The position numbers and the translations under genes are program-made. This document shows positions 34,545 through 42,880 of a stretch of 64,000 nt of DNA, piece after piece. The stretch is from Ruegeria sp. YS9 (lineage in GTDB: Bacteria; Pseudomonadota; Alphaproteobacteria; Rhodobacterales; Rhodobacteraceae): the NCBI RefSeq assembly GCF_024628725.1, contig NZ_CP102409.1:2885001-2949000 (forward strand). Reading direction: 5' to 3'. The notes below the pieces were generated by a model. It was not told the DNA's origin and did not search any database. It saw only the letters and a list, made by a program, of their open reading frames with translations. Position 1 is the first letter of the stretch. The number at the start of each line of letters is the position of its first letter.

Positions 34545-36011
34545 TCACTCCGCTTTCTTCTTGCGGTTGGGGATCACGTCGTCGACCTTTATGGTGAAGT
34601 CGCTCGGCCATTCCGGAGCCGGGGCGCGGAACACATCTGCAGGATAGTAGGCCTTCGGGTCGATCTCCATGTCTCGGTATTTCTGGTCCTGCTGGTCGGC
34701 GCGGGTCAGGCGCGGTGCCGGTGGTTTGATTTCGTCCGGCAACTCGATCCGGCCCTCGGCTTCCATCTTGCCAAGTTCCCGGAAGGGAGCCACAGACCCC
34801 GACTTGCCAGGCAATGTCGCCTTGCGATACCAGATCGCATCCTTGGTGACATTCACCACCGCCACGTCCAGACCCCAAGCAAACAACCCGTCGTAGTGGG
34901 CCCGAATGCCGGCGAGCATCTCGGCGTCGATATCCTCGTCCTGCGTGTAGTGAGTCACCATCGCAAGGCGTGGGCGCGCTTCGGCCATGATCTTGCCAAC
35001 GGCGTAATGCGACGTGTGATGGGTATCGATGGTGTAATTGAACAACTCCTGCGGCAGGCCGTATTTATAGGTCATCAACTGACCGATATCCTGTCCGGAC
35101 ATCTCGGTCACAAAGACATCGGCACCCTTGCCGTATTCGAGGCTCAACTCGTCCGGTCGTCCATCGCCCGTCCACACGAAGCTGAGGCCATTCCAATCGA
35201 GCCTGTAGCCAACAGCACCGTCTTTCGCGTGACTGCGCGGCCAGGAGCGGACGGTCACACCATCCTCGTCGTAAACGATGCCGCCCTCCTTGCGGAAGTC
35301 GAACTCGTTGACTTCGATTTCGTAACCGTCGCCAATGGGGAAGACGTCAAAAGCTTCCAGATGCCATTTCAGCATTTGCTTCATTCCGTTGACCATCCCC
35401 TGTGTGCCAAGCTCAGGCGTGCGGCCGGACGGACCATGGATTCGCAGGGGTGTGTAGCCACCCGACCACGCGCGGAATGGGAAGATATACGGAATGTCGG
35501 CGTAGTGATCGACGTGCAGGTGGGTTATGAAGATGTCATTGATCAACTGTGCCGGCACCTGCATGCCGATGATGTTGCGCACACAACCCGACCCGAAATC
35601 GAAGAAGAAACGCTTGCCGTTGCCAAGTTCGACCATAATGCAGGTGCCCGCCTGATCCTCACGCGGTGGGAAGGGCGTGGAACCGCAGAAGGAAATCCGC
35701 ATCTCGTCGGGGCCAAGATCCTCCGCCAACGGGAAATAGTTGGCGTTTGAACCCGTCATGTATTTGGTCGGACGGAAGTACTCGGGAAGAGTGATGCCGC
35801 CTGCCGGACGGCCGCCATAGGGGTTGGTCAATGCCTCGCCAAGCGGTCCTTCCCCCGGATGCGCCTGAGCGGCACCGCCAAAGCTGACCCCACCGGCAAC
35901 GATCGCACCGGCACCCGCCCCCTTGAGCAGATCCCGGCGGGAGGGGTCCTGCGGTTCATCGTTCTCTGTGTGGCTCGGCCGTTGCGGATCGTTGCGGTTG
36001 TCTTCGGTCAT
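34545..36011 (-). CDS. Tat-exported metallo-beta-lactamase-fold hydrolase (GntH-like)
   Basis: A 488-residue MBL-fold protein. A twin-arginine signal (SRRDLLKGAGAGAIVAGG, about residues 24-41) predicts folded export. The zinc site is THLHVDHYADIPY, with later metal residues in WTGDGRPDE and DTHHTSHYA and a C-terminal MVTHYTQ. The sequence resembles the group annotated in databases as guanitoxin-biosynthesis hydrolase GntH, but no guanitoxin genes are nearby, so its substrate here is unknown. It is the middle gene of a three-gene operon with a small upstream ORF and a COG0523 GTPase. Confidence 0.87.
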   Translation of the reverse strand: MTEDNRNDPQRPSHTENDEPQDPSRRDLLKGAGAGAIVAGGVSFGGAAQAHPGEGPLGEALTNPYGGRPAGGITLPEYFRPTKYMTGSNANYFPLAEDLGPDEMRISFCGSTPFPPREDQAGTCIMVELGNGKRFFFDFGSGCVRNIIGMQVPAQLINDIFITHLHVDHYADIPYIFPFRAWSGGYTPLRIHGPSGRTPELGTQGMVNGMKQMLKWHLEAFDVFPIGDGYEIEVNEFDFRKEGGIVYDEDGVTVRSWPRSHAKDGAVGYRLDWNGLSFVWTGDGRPDELSLEYGKGADVFVTEMSGQDIGQLMTYKYGLPQELFNYTIDTHHTSHYAVGKIMAEARPRLAMVTHYTQDEDIDAEMLAGIRAHYDGLFAWGLDVAVVNVTKDAIWYRKATLPGKSGSVAPFRELGKMEAEGRIELPDEIKPPAPRLTRADQQDQKYRDMEIDPKAYYPADVFRAPAPEWPSDFTIKVDDVIPNRKKKAE

Positions 36012-36251
36012 TCAGTTTTTCCTCTGTTGGTCGGGGTTAACGGAAATGCGCCGCGTCTGGCGTTCGATCTCGCGGACCAGTTCCTTTCGGATATTGGCCC
36101 ATTCAGCACGCAACTCAGGACTGAGCGTCTCATCCTGTTCGCTTGAGCAGGCCAATTCATAATCATCCACGGCTTCCCTGAGCGTCGGGTGATCCAGTGC
36201 AAGTGTGAGGATCAAATCGGCGAGATCAGGCAGATCGTTACGAAGGATCAA
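36012..36251 (-). CDS. Small hypothetical protein, first gene of the MBL operon
   Basis: A 79-residue acidic, helical, soluble protein (LPDLADLILTLALDHPTLREAVDDYELA, then RAEWANIRKELVREIERQTRR). No family is recognised. The only start is a TTG at 36251, with AAGAG six bases upstream and a stop codon immediately before; no in-frame ATG exists. Its stop directly adjoins the hydrolase start, supporting a real, coupled gene. Confidence 0.6.
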   Translation of the reverse strand: MILRNDLPDLADLILTLALDHPTLREAVDDYELACSSEQDETLSPELRAEWANIRKELVREIERQTRRISVNPDQQRKN

Positions 36252-36324
36252 TGTTGGCTCTTAATTAGCGGCTGATAGCTTTGGAGTTCGATCCGAGGGT
36301 AATCCAGTATGCTCGCCAGTCAGA

Positions 36325-36354
36325 GTAAGTTGGGGTAAGTTGGGGTTAGTTGGA
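36325..36354 (+). repeat. Three tandem 10-bp repeats before the wHTH-TPR gene
   Basis: GTAAGTTGGG, GTAAGTTGGG and GTTAGTTGGA follow each other without spacing, ending six bases before the ATG at 36361. Ten-base periodicity puts each copy on the same face of the helix, as in operator or iteron arrays. The copies also overlap the ribosome-binding region. Confidence 0.65.
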
Positions 36355-36360
36355 CGCAAG

Positions 36361-37722
36361 ATGGCGACGCATAAATTGGCGCAAGGCACTGTAAAAAAAG
36401 AACTAACGTCTGAACGTGTTGATCAGGCGCGTACCGCGTTGGCCAAGGTTGTCGAGAGCGATGTTTTTGCTGCGTCGCCCCGCTTGAGGCAGTTTCTGAC
36501 CTACGTCGTCGAGGAGACACTTTCCGGGCATGGCGACCGCATTCGTGGCAAAGCCATTGCTGTAGAGGTGTACGGGCGGCGACTTGACGACAACGGCGGC
36601 GGGCTGAGCCTTGTTCGCGTCGAGGCCGGGCGCTTGCGGCGTTTGCTTCAGGAATACTATGAGGGCGAGGGAGAAGAAGATGAAGTGCGCATCCAGATCC
36701 CTTCAGGCGGCTACAAGCCTAAACTGACATTTGGGCACGCACCGCCCTCGTTCTCTGAAAAGGTAGGGCCGAAGAAAGCAGAACCCAGCGGCGCACAATC
36801 CGCCTCTCGGAGATGGATGGCCGCGATCGGAGTACTCGCCACTGCGCTGATCACGGGTGGATTCTTTGCAGCAAATCTCCGCCAAGAAGCAACTCACACC
36901 GCTGCGGACGAGAGCAATGCCAAGCTCGCTGCGCTCAGGGAACGGTCCATGGCCAGTGTGCAGGCGACCAATCTCGCCGAACAGGCGCGCGGAATGTTCT
37001 TCCCGCTCTTTGACCTGAAGCGCCAGGAGGTTGCGCTTAACACGTTTCGGCACGCCATCGATCTCGACCCTGGCCTACCCGGCGGATACGCGGGCGCGGC
37101 ACAGGTCTTGGCGCTTCTGGCCTATCTGTCCAATGACGCCACACGCGCCTCCGACCTAGTTGCCGAAGCACGCAGTATGGCGGAGAAGGCCCTGGAACGC
37201 GGCCCAACTGATGGCTGGGCGAATGCCGCAATGGGATGGACATTTGCGGTAGAAGACAACCCCGATGAAGCGCTGCGCAGAGCCCGGATAGCTGTTGATC
37301 TTTCGCCGGAGGACGGCCACGTTCTGGACCTCGCGGGCATCGCGGCGCTCATTTCAAATGACCCCACATTCGCGGCAGAGGTCTCGGACCCGGAACGCCC
37401 CCGCTCTGGAAGCGGTAGGTTCGGCGCAAACAATATCTGGGGAGCGTCACAGTTGATGCTTGGGGACTATCCGGCATGTATCGAGGCGTTCTCTTTGGCG
37501 GCTGAACGCGGTTTCCCGGTCAGCGCGCCGAGCCTGATGCTGCTCGCTACCGCCTATCACGCGAACGGCGAACCCGAGGCCGCACGTCAAGCGATTGACG
37601 AAATGCATCGGACTTGGCCTGGCTTCCCTGCCAACAAAGTTGCCAGCCGTTTCTTTGAGCATGCACCGGAAACTCGATCCCGGGTTCTTGACACACTCGA
37701 AGCGTACAAGCCGAAACTATAG
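36361..37722 (+). CDS. Membrane-anchored winged-helix protein with TPR-like C-terminus
   Basis: A 453-residue protein. The N-terminal region (about 15-115) has the motif set SPRLRQFLTYVVEETLSG, RIRGKAIAVEVYGR, VRVEAGRLRRLLQEYY and IPSGGYKPKL. This is a wHTH-like domain often fused to adenylate cyclase or TPR modules in alphaproteobacteria. A single transmembrane helix follows (about 152-172), then periplasmic TPR-like helices to the C-terminus (LDPGLPGGYAGAAQ, GPTDGWANAAMGW, LSPEDGHVLDLAG). The topology suggests a one-component membrane sensor of the CadC kind. The ATG at 36361 follows three tandem repeats that could be its own binding site. Confidence 0.75.
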   Translation: MATHKLAQGTVKKELTSERVDQARTALAKVVESDVFAASPRLRQFLTYVVEETLSGHGDRIRGKAIAVEVYGRRLDDNGGGLSLVRVEAGRLRRLLQEYYEGEGEEDEVRIQIPSGGYKPKLTFGHAPPSFSEKVGPKKAEPSGAQSASRRWMAAIGVLATALITGGFFAANLRQEATHTAADESNAKLAALRERSMASVQATNLAEQARGMFFPLFDLKRQEVALNTFRHAIDLDPGLPGGYAGAAQVLALLAYLSNDATRASDLVAEARSMAEKALERGPTDGWANAAMGWTFAVEDNPDEALRRARIAVDLSPEDGHVLDLAGIAALISNDPTFAAEVSDPERPRSGSGRFGANNIWGASQLMLGDYPACIEAFSLAAERGFPVSAPSLMLLATAYHANGEPEAARQAIDEMHRTWPGFPANKVASRFFEHAPETRSRVLDTLEAYKPKL

Positions 37723-38386
37723 GGCGGGCAATCCGGCTGATATCGATCTTGGAAAGTCGCAACGTCAGATCAGAAGTTGGACGGGCATTTGGTTCACCAT
37801 CAGCAATGCCCTCAACACCCGTTTGCGTTCATCCACCAAGTTTAGGCCTTCCTGGGTTCATCCCCTTGACCGGAGTCTGTCGTTCGCTGCACTATGACCA
37901 AATGTCAGCTTAGGGCCGAAAGCGCTCGTTCGTGGCGTTTGGCTGAAGGTCCGGAAAGTCCCGCAACTCGGTCATAGGCCCGTCCAACATTGCTGCGCCT
38001 CCAACGAAGGGCAGCTTTTCTTTCTGCAGCGCGACTAATGGTTGGTCGGGCAATTCTGCTGCTGGCCCATGCGATCCTTTCCCGGGACGAATTCTCCCGC
38101 GGTCCCTGAGACCGGCAACAATGAACAAGTCCCTGTATTCGGACATAATGATAGAGCTGGCGTCCAGACAACGGCCCACAAGGGTCAATGTCCGAGCGCC
38201 TTGTCACGCGATCTCGCCGATCTGTCACAAGTTTCGATCCGACGCTCATAAATATCAGCATGTTACCGGCCGCGGGTGTCACGACTTTCTCCTGCCTGAC
38301 CACATACTTCCGGACCTTTGAGCCACACATTGATGCCATGAAGCCGGGCGTAACAACGCGCCCTGCAACGAAGCCGCGAGGCACTC
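37723..38386. other. Gene-poor stretch of about 660 bases
   Basis: No supported gene. Frames on both strands overlap each other and read as non-coding. It contains more Rhodobacteraceae-type spacer sequence (around 37910-38070) and forms the left flank of the integrase module. No copy of the tRNA-Lys 3' end is visible here. Confidence 0.5.
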
Positions 38387-38590
38387 ATGGCGAAGATTAC
38401 ACAAGAGCAGTTGGCGCGGCGGTGGCACCTGTCGCCGCGAACGCTGGAACAATGGCGCTGGCTCGGGAAGGGACCGCGCTTTCTCAAGATCGGTTCGCGC
38501 GTCCTCTATGACGAGACCGAGATCGAGGCCTACGAGAACGCGCAAGTCTGCAAGAACACCAACGGCCCCCTGTCGCAGGAGGGCCGGTAA
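38387..38590 (+). CDS. Small AlpA/excisionase-like helix-turn-helix protein
   Basis: A 67-residue MerR-type HTH domain protein (ITQEQLARRWHLSPRTLEQWRWLGKGPRFLKIG, then RVLYDETEIEAYE), the usual form of prophage AlpA regulators and excisionases. It likely binds DNA to control excision or transcription of the adjoining recombinase. Its stop overlaps the next start by one base (TAATG). Confidence 0.82.
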   Translation: MAKITQEQLARRWHLSPRTLEQWRWLGKGPRFLKIGSRVLYDETEIEAYENAQVCKNTNGPLSQEGR

Positions 38591-39093
38591 TGGCACGCCG
38601 GCCATCACCTGCGCGCATCAAAACCCACCGCGTGTACGAGGTCTGGGAAGCGGCGGGCGCCCTGGGCGTTCACCGCCAGACCGTCATCAGGTGGATCCGG
38701 CAGCATGGGTTGCTGGCGGACATCAGCCGCAAGCCCTGGTTGATACAGGGTCGCGATCTCAAGGCCTTCCTGGGTCAGCGACGGAACCGCGGCAAATGCA
38801 AACTGGAACTGCACCATTGCTACTGCGTCGGGTGCAAGGGTCCCCGCGCGCCGGACGGCAAAATCGCGGATTACACGCAGCAGACAGCCACGAGCGGCCT
38901 GCTGTCCGCCCTGTGCCCTACATGCGGCAACATCATGAACAGGGCTGTTCGCCGTGCCGATCTCGACGCAATCCGGGCCAAAATCCAGGTCACAATCCAG
39001 AAGGCAAACACAAGATTAGTGTCCCCGGCAGAGCCCCCCTTGAATGTCACCTTGGAAGAGGACCGGAAGACCCATGTCAAAAAGCACTCGTGA
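38590..39093 (+). CDS. Helix-turn-helix protein with zinc-ribbon-like cysteines
   Basis: A 167-residue protein. An N-terminal HTH (about residues 10-60: VYEVWEAAGALGVHRQTVIRWIRQHGL and QGRDLKAFLGQRRNR) is followed by two cysteine clusters, CYCVGC (about 77-82) and CPTCG (about 112-116), that could bind zinc. A basic C-terminal helical segment follows. I recognise no named family. It sits between the AlpA-like gene and the integrase, overlapping the latter by 20 bases, so it probably works in element mobility. Confidence 0.75.
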   Translation: MARRPSPARIKTHRVYEVWEAAGALGVHRQTVIRWIRQHGLLADISRKPWLIQGRDLKAFLGQRRNRGKCKLELHHCYCVGCKGPRAPDGKIADYTQQTATSGLLSALCPTCGNIMNRAVRRADLDAIRAKIQVTIQKANTRLVSPAEPPLNVTLEEDRKTHVKKHS

Positions 39094-40135
39094 GAACCTG
39101 CGCATCAAGCACAAGTACCTGGTCTGGCTCCAGGTTGCGAAAGGCCATTCGGAGGCAACGATCGACAAGACCGCAGCCGCGATCTCGGTTTACGAAGCCT
39201 TCCTCGGTGGCAGAGATTTTCGCGCCTTTCACTCCGAACGGGCCCGCGCCTTCAAACGGTACCTGGCGGCACAAAAGAACGCGCGGAGCGGAGCACCGCT
39301 GTCGCCGTCGACGATCAACAGTACCCTGCGGGAGGTGAAAGCCTTCTTCTTCTGGCTTGCTGATCAGCCCGGCTACAAGTCGAAGATTTCCCACTCCGAC
39401 ACCGACTACCTGACACCGGACCGAAAGTCCGAGGCAGCCCGGCGGTCGACCCTGTGGAAACCGCACCCTTCGCTGGCACAGGTGCAGCACCTGCTTGAAC
39501 GGATGCCCACGAGCAGCGTGCTTCAGCGTCGAGACCGGGCCCTCGTGGCCTTTCTGTTTCTCACCGGCTCCCGGATCGGCGCAGGCATCGGTCTCCGCCT
39601 CGGTCATGTCGATCTGCAGAACGCCTGCGTTCAGTTCGACGGGCGCAGCGTCAAGACCAAGTTCGGCAAGTCCTTCACCACTGCCTTCTTCCCGATCGGT
39701 GGCCCGGCCGATCAGATCCTTCGCGACTGGATCGGGGAATTGCGCACCACCCATCTGTTCTCGGATGCGGACCCGCTGTTTCCCAAGACACGGGTCGGTG
39801 TTGACGGGTCCCGCAAGTTCGCCGCCCTTGGTATCGCACGCGAGCCATGGTCGAACCCGTCCAGCGCGGCGCGCATCTTCAAGCAGGCCTTCACCGATGC
39901 CGGGCTGTCGCCGTTCTCTCCGCACCGGGTGCGCGATACGCTGGCGGAACTGACCCGCGAGTATTGCCGCACTCCGGAGGACTACAAGGCCTGGTCGCAA
40001 AACCTTGGGCATGACAATGCCCTCACGACCTTCACCTCCTACGGGGCTGTCGGTCCCGGTCGCCAGATCGAGCTGATGGCCCGGTTCCGCAAGCGTGGGC
40101 CGCTCGGCGATGTTGACGTGGAGATCATCGAGTAG
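39074..40135 (+). CDS. Tyrosine recombinase (phage-type integrase)
   Basis: A 353-residue site-specific recombinase. A SAM-like core-binding domain spans about residues 5-110 (LVWLQVAKGHSEATIDKTAAAISVYEAF). The catalytic domain (about 130-340) has the first Arg in FLTGSRIGAGIGLRLGHVD, HRVRDTLAEL for the HxxR pair, LGHDNALTTFTSYG with the second His and the catalytic Tyr in TSYG. The ATG at 39074 follows GGAAG. It is the third gene of a tight HTH-HTH-integrase operon and converges on the QueC-like gene with an 11-base overlap. Confidence 0.9.
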   Translation: MSKSTRENLRIKHKYLVWLQVAKGHSEATIDKTAAAISVYEAFLGGRDFRAFHSERARAFKRYLAAQKNARSGAPLSPSTINSTLREVKAFFFWLADQPGYKSKISHSDTDYLTPDRKSEAARRSTLWKPHPSLAQVQHLLERMPTSSVLQRRDRALVAFLFLTGSRIGAGIGLRLGHVDLQNACVQFDGRSVKTKFGKSFTTAFFPIGGPADQILRDWIGELRTTHLFSDADPLFPKTRVGVDGSRKFAALGIAREPWSNPSSAARIFKQAFTDAGLSPFSPHRVRDTLAELTREYCRTPEDYKAWSQNLGHDNALTTFTSYGAVGPGRQIELMARFRKRGPLGDVDVEIIE

Positions 40136-41981
40136 GTTTGGCTTTGGGGGCCACCCGAACCTCAACCAGGTCCGGGGCCAGCCGGTACCCGTGCCCGGGA
40201 ACGCTTTCGATGATGGCCGTCCCACGGTCCTTGTCCAGGCCCGCCGATGCGAACTTCTTGCCCAGTTCGGTGCGCGACCGGTTCACCCTCTGCCGGACGC
40301 CTTCGTCGGAGGACAGGTTCAACATTTTGGCCAGCCGCCTTGCCGGGATCGCGGGGAAGTCGAACGGATCCAGCCCCTGCCCCGCGGCTTCAAGAAACGC
40401 ATTGGACAGCACCAGAATCAGCCCCGCCGTTGCCCCCTTGGCGAGAACAACCACGCTGTCGACCGTGGCCGTTTCGCGGTTCCGGTCAATCACGATGGTC
40501 AGTTTCCGGGCCGGAGCCTGACCGCTCACGGCCCCCGGCACCCCGGCAAACAACCGTTCCCTCTGCGCCTCTCCGTACAGTCTCGGCAGGCTGTTTTCGG
40601 GAAAGGCGGCCAGCGAGCCAGACCCGCGAACGTTCTGCATCACACCCGCAACAGAGACGCCATGGCGTTTCAAGAGCTCGGCGATCATCGACAACGACGT
40701 CTTTGCCGGCTCGCCGAGGTTGCCCACGGCATCCAGAACGGCCGGGTAGTGCTGCGCCAGGACGTCCGCTGAGAGATGTTCGAATTGTTCGGCATTGCGG
40801 ACATAGGACAGGGCGATCTCCTTGTCCTCGACCCGCTCTCTGCGCCCGTTCAACAGATCAACCCGGTAGGCCTCTTCCGGATCATAAGATTCCAGCCCTG
40901 CGGCCAACACTGCAAAACGCCGGTCGATACACTGGGAGCATCGGCCACAATGCACATGTTGCTTGGTCTGGTTGTGAACATCCGCGCAACTTCGGGTATG
41001 CCGGATTTGATCTGCCGCGCCCAATCGCGCAATCGTCGATACAACCTCCGTCTTCGTGCGCCAGAAGAACGGGTTGTCGGCCCTCATTCCGCCATCGAAC
41101 ACTTGTGACAGGAACCCTGTCATCAGGGTCAGGGTCCTGGGATGCGTGGTTCGTGTCGCACGGGTTCCCAACACGTTGCCGACCGGCGGCAGATTGAGGC
41201 TGACAATACCGTTCTCGTAAAACGACACGCGATCCCGCCCAAAAGCCTGCGCGGTCATCGCTCCCAACACTGCAAACAGGAAAGACCGGCTTCGATGCGT
41301 ACCTTCCCTGGTTTTGCCCCCGACAAGCTGGATATGCACCGGAACATGGCGGGAGAGGTCCCTTCCATGTTCATCTGAGAGGTATTCCTGCAAGTGCCGT
41401 TGAACTGGCGCTATCTTGGTGGCCGAGAAATGACTGACCAGGGCAGTTCTCTGTTTTTGCTCGACGATCTCTTCGAGCGCACCTGCAAAGGAATCCAGAC
41501 CACCGGAAAACATCAGAATGCGATCCGCTTTCCAAGCGCTCTTACCGCCGAACTTGAAAAACCGGTTTCGCTCCGCATCAGGATAGAGACGTGTGGTAAA
41601 CGTGAACTCGAAGCGATCGCCACTCAGGAACATCAGCAGGTCTTCCAGAGCCTGTCCTACTCCGGCCCCCTGCCAATGTGGCAGGTCCCGAACCGGCATC
41701 TCCACCACGAACCGCCGATGCCACCGTTTGCCCATGTGATGAAGCGCGGGACCGCCGCGGCTCACGGCTGAATCCACCGCGTAGACCAATGCCGCGAGTT
41801 CGAGCAGATCCAGCGCCCGGTCTGGCAACCCGGCAACCATCTGCCGGTTCAGTTGTGAAATGCGAAGTGAAACGCCATGTTCCTGGCCATCAAGATCAAA
41901 ACGCAGGACCTCGTCCCCGCCGGCCTTGGTCAGCGGAGCGAGGAGGCGAACCCGGTGCTCAGGCTGCGCGGCGCCGTCCAA
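40125..41981 (-). CDS. QueC-like ATP-dependent enzyme fused to a PhoB-type winged helix
   Basis: A 618-residue protein with three parts: an unassigned N-terminal region (1-150); a QueC-like adenylating domain (about 152-365) with PP-loop FSGGLDSFAG (159-164 core), SFYENGIVSLNLP and a canonical zinc quartet C332-x12-C345-x2-C348-x2-C351; and a C-terminal winged helix (about 540-603) ending IESVPGHGYRLAP like OmpR/PhoB output domains. Canonical QueC is about 230 residues and makes 7-cyano-7-deazaguanine. QueC-like enzymes also occur in the antiphage Qat and type IV CBASS systems. It starts at a TTG with GAGG upstream, overlapping its partner by 23 bases. No queD/queE genes are near, so housekeeping queuosine synthesis is unlikely. 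Confidence 0.82.
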   Translation of the reverse strand: MDGAAQPEHRVRLLAPLTKAGGDEVLRFDLDGQEHGVSLRISQLNRQMVAGLPDRALDLLELAALVYAVDSAVSRGGPALHHMGKRWHRRFVVEMPVRDLPHWQGAGVGQALEDLLMFLSGDRFEFTFTTRLYPDAERNRFFKFGGKSAWKADRILMFSGGLDSFAGALEEIVEQKQRTALVSHFSATKIAPVQRHLQEYLSDEHGRDLSRHVPVHIQLVGGKTREGTHRSRSFLFAVLGAMTAQAFGRDRVSFYENGIVSLNLPPVGNVLGTRATRTTHPRTLTLMTGFLSQVFDGGMRADNPFFWRTKTEVVSTIARLGAADQIRHTRSCADVHNQTKQHVHCGRCSQCIDRRFAVLAAGLESYDPEEAYRVDLLNGRRERVEDKEIALSYVRNAEQFEHLSADVLAQHYPAVLDAVGNLGEPAKTSLSMIAELLKRHGVSVAGVMQNVRGSGSLAAFPENSLPRLYGEAQRERLFAGVPGAVSGQAPARKLTIVIDRNRETATVDSVVVLAKGATAGLILVLSNAFLEAAGQGLDPFDFPAIPARRLAKMLNLSSDEGVRQRVNRSRTELGKKFASAGLDKDRGTAIIESVPGHGYRLAPDLVEVRVAPKAKPTR

Positions 41982-42735
41982 GTTCCGACCTCATTTTCCT
42001 GAAGGCATATCGCGTGAAGCCGTTGATGGCCTCCTGATCCAGCCTCTGCTCTTTCCAGACGGTCTTGCCGTACCATCCGCCCGCGAACTCCTGCACGATC
42101 CGGGAGGCTTCGAACGTGTGCTGCGCCAGCGCCTGCTGGAACCTCACGCGTTCGGCATCGGAGGCGAACCTTTTATCCCTACCGGTGTGATTGGCCATCT
42201 CGCGGCTCAGGTAGTAATCCAGCGACCGGTAGGTGAGCCTGGCAAAGAAATCACGGGCCAAATGCGCAAAATTCTGACCGCTGCCCAAGGATGCCAGGGC
42301 TTGCCGGATTTCCACTGGCGTGGGCTCAAACAGCGTCGGCAGCCGGTCGTGAAGCTGGACCGACAGGCTTTCCAGCAATGCACCCTTTGCCAAGTCCCCC
42401 GCATCGGATGACCGGCCATGTTCAAACGTATTGCGGTCAATCGCCCGGCTCAACCCGGCCAACAGGTCCGCGACCGACTGCACATCGGCACCGTTGATGC
42501 CAAGTTCCTTCAGGAACGCATGATACTCGGGAGACCGCGCCTTGAGCGGTGCGTTGACCAGCAGGCGGGAAATGAACTGGAAACCCGGATCATCCGAGGC
42601 CCGCGCCAGATCCCGATCCGAGGCCCGCACCGCGGCTTCTGCAATCCGTTCGACCGGCGCATCCGCGTCCAGCAGGCTGACGACCTCGCGCCACTTCTTC
42701 GACTGCGGCAATGTCCCCAGCCTGATATGGCCCAT
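41959..42735 (-). CDS. Met-Gly-starting helical protein, partner of the QueC-like enzyme
   Basis: A 258-residue, mostly helical, soluble protein of no family I can name. The start is well defined: GGAGGG lies seven bases before an ATG (42735) followed by a Gly codon, giving N-terminus MGHIRLGTLPQSKKWREVV; the 17-codon extension upstream has no such site. Inner segments include FQFISRLLVNAPLKARS and SREMANHTGRDKRF, and a basic end RKMRSELGRRRAA. It is first in a two-gene operon with the QueC-like gene. An exposed N-terminal glycine is notable because QatB, the QatC partner, also begins Met-Gly. Confidence 0.72.
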   Translation of the reverse strand: MGHIRLGTLPQSKKWREVVSLLDADAPVERIAEAAVRASDRDLARASDDPGFQFISRLLVNAPLKARSPEYHAFLKELGINGADVQSVADLLAGLSRAIDRNTFEHGRSSDAGDLAKGALLESLSVQLHDRLPTLFEPTPVEIRQALASLGSGQNFAHLARDFFARLTYRSLDYYLSREMANHTGRDKRFASDAERVRFQQALAQHTFEASRIVQEFAGGWYGKTVWKEQRLDQEAINGFTRYAFRKMRSELGRRRAA

Positions 42736-42812
42736 ACTTTCCCTCCCATTCACCCAAAGGTTGAATCGGGTAACATCGAAAAGCAACGAAAAAAGAAGAA
42801 AACCACGCCCAC

Positions 42813-42834
42813 GCGCTTACCCTGCGCTTACCCG
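42813..42834. repeat. Two tandem 11-bp repeats upstream of the QueC-like operon
   Basis: GCGCTTACCCT (42813-42823) is directly followed by GCGCTTACCCG (42824-42834), between the operon's start and the tRNA-Lys gene. It could be an operator for the winged-helix part of the enzyme, or part of an attachment site. Confidence 0.45.
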
Positions 42835-42880
42835 AGAAATGGTGGAGCGCGGAGGATTTCGCGTAAACTATTGAAAACAG

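Noticed and set aside
40125..42735. Calling the QueC-like operon a Qat or type IV CBASS system
   Set aside because: Only a QueC-like gene and one unknown partner are present; the ATPase and TatD nuclease of Qat, and the CD-NTase and TGT-like genes of type IV CBASS, are missing.
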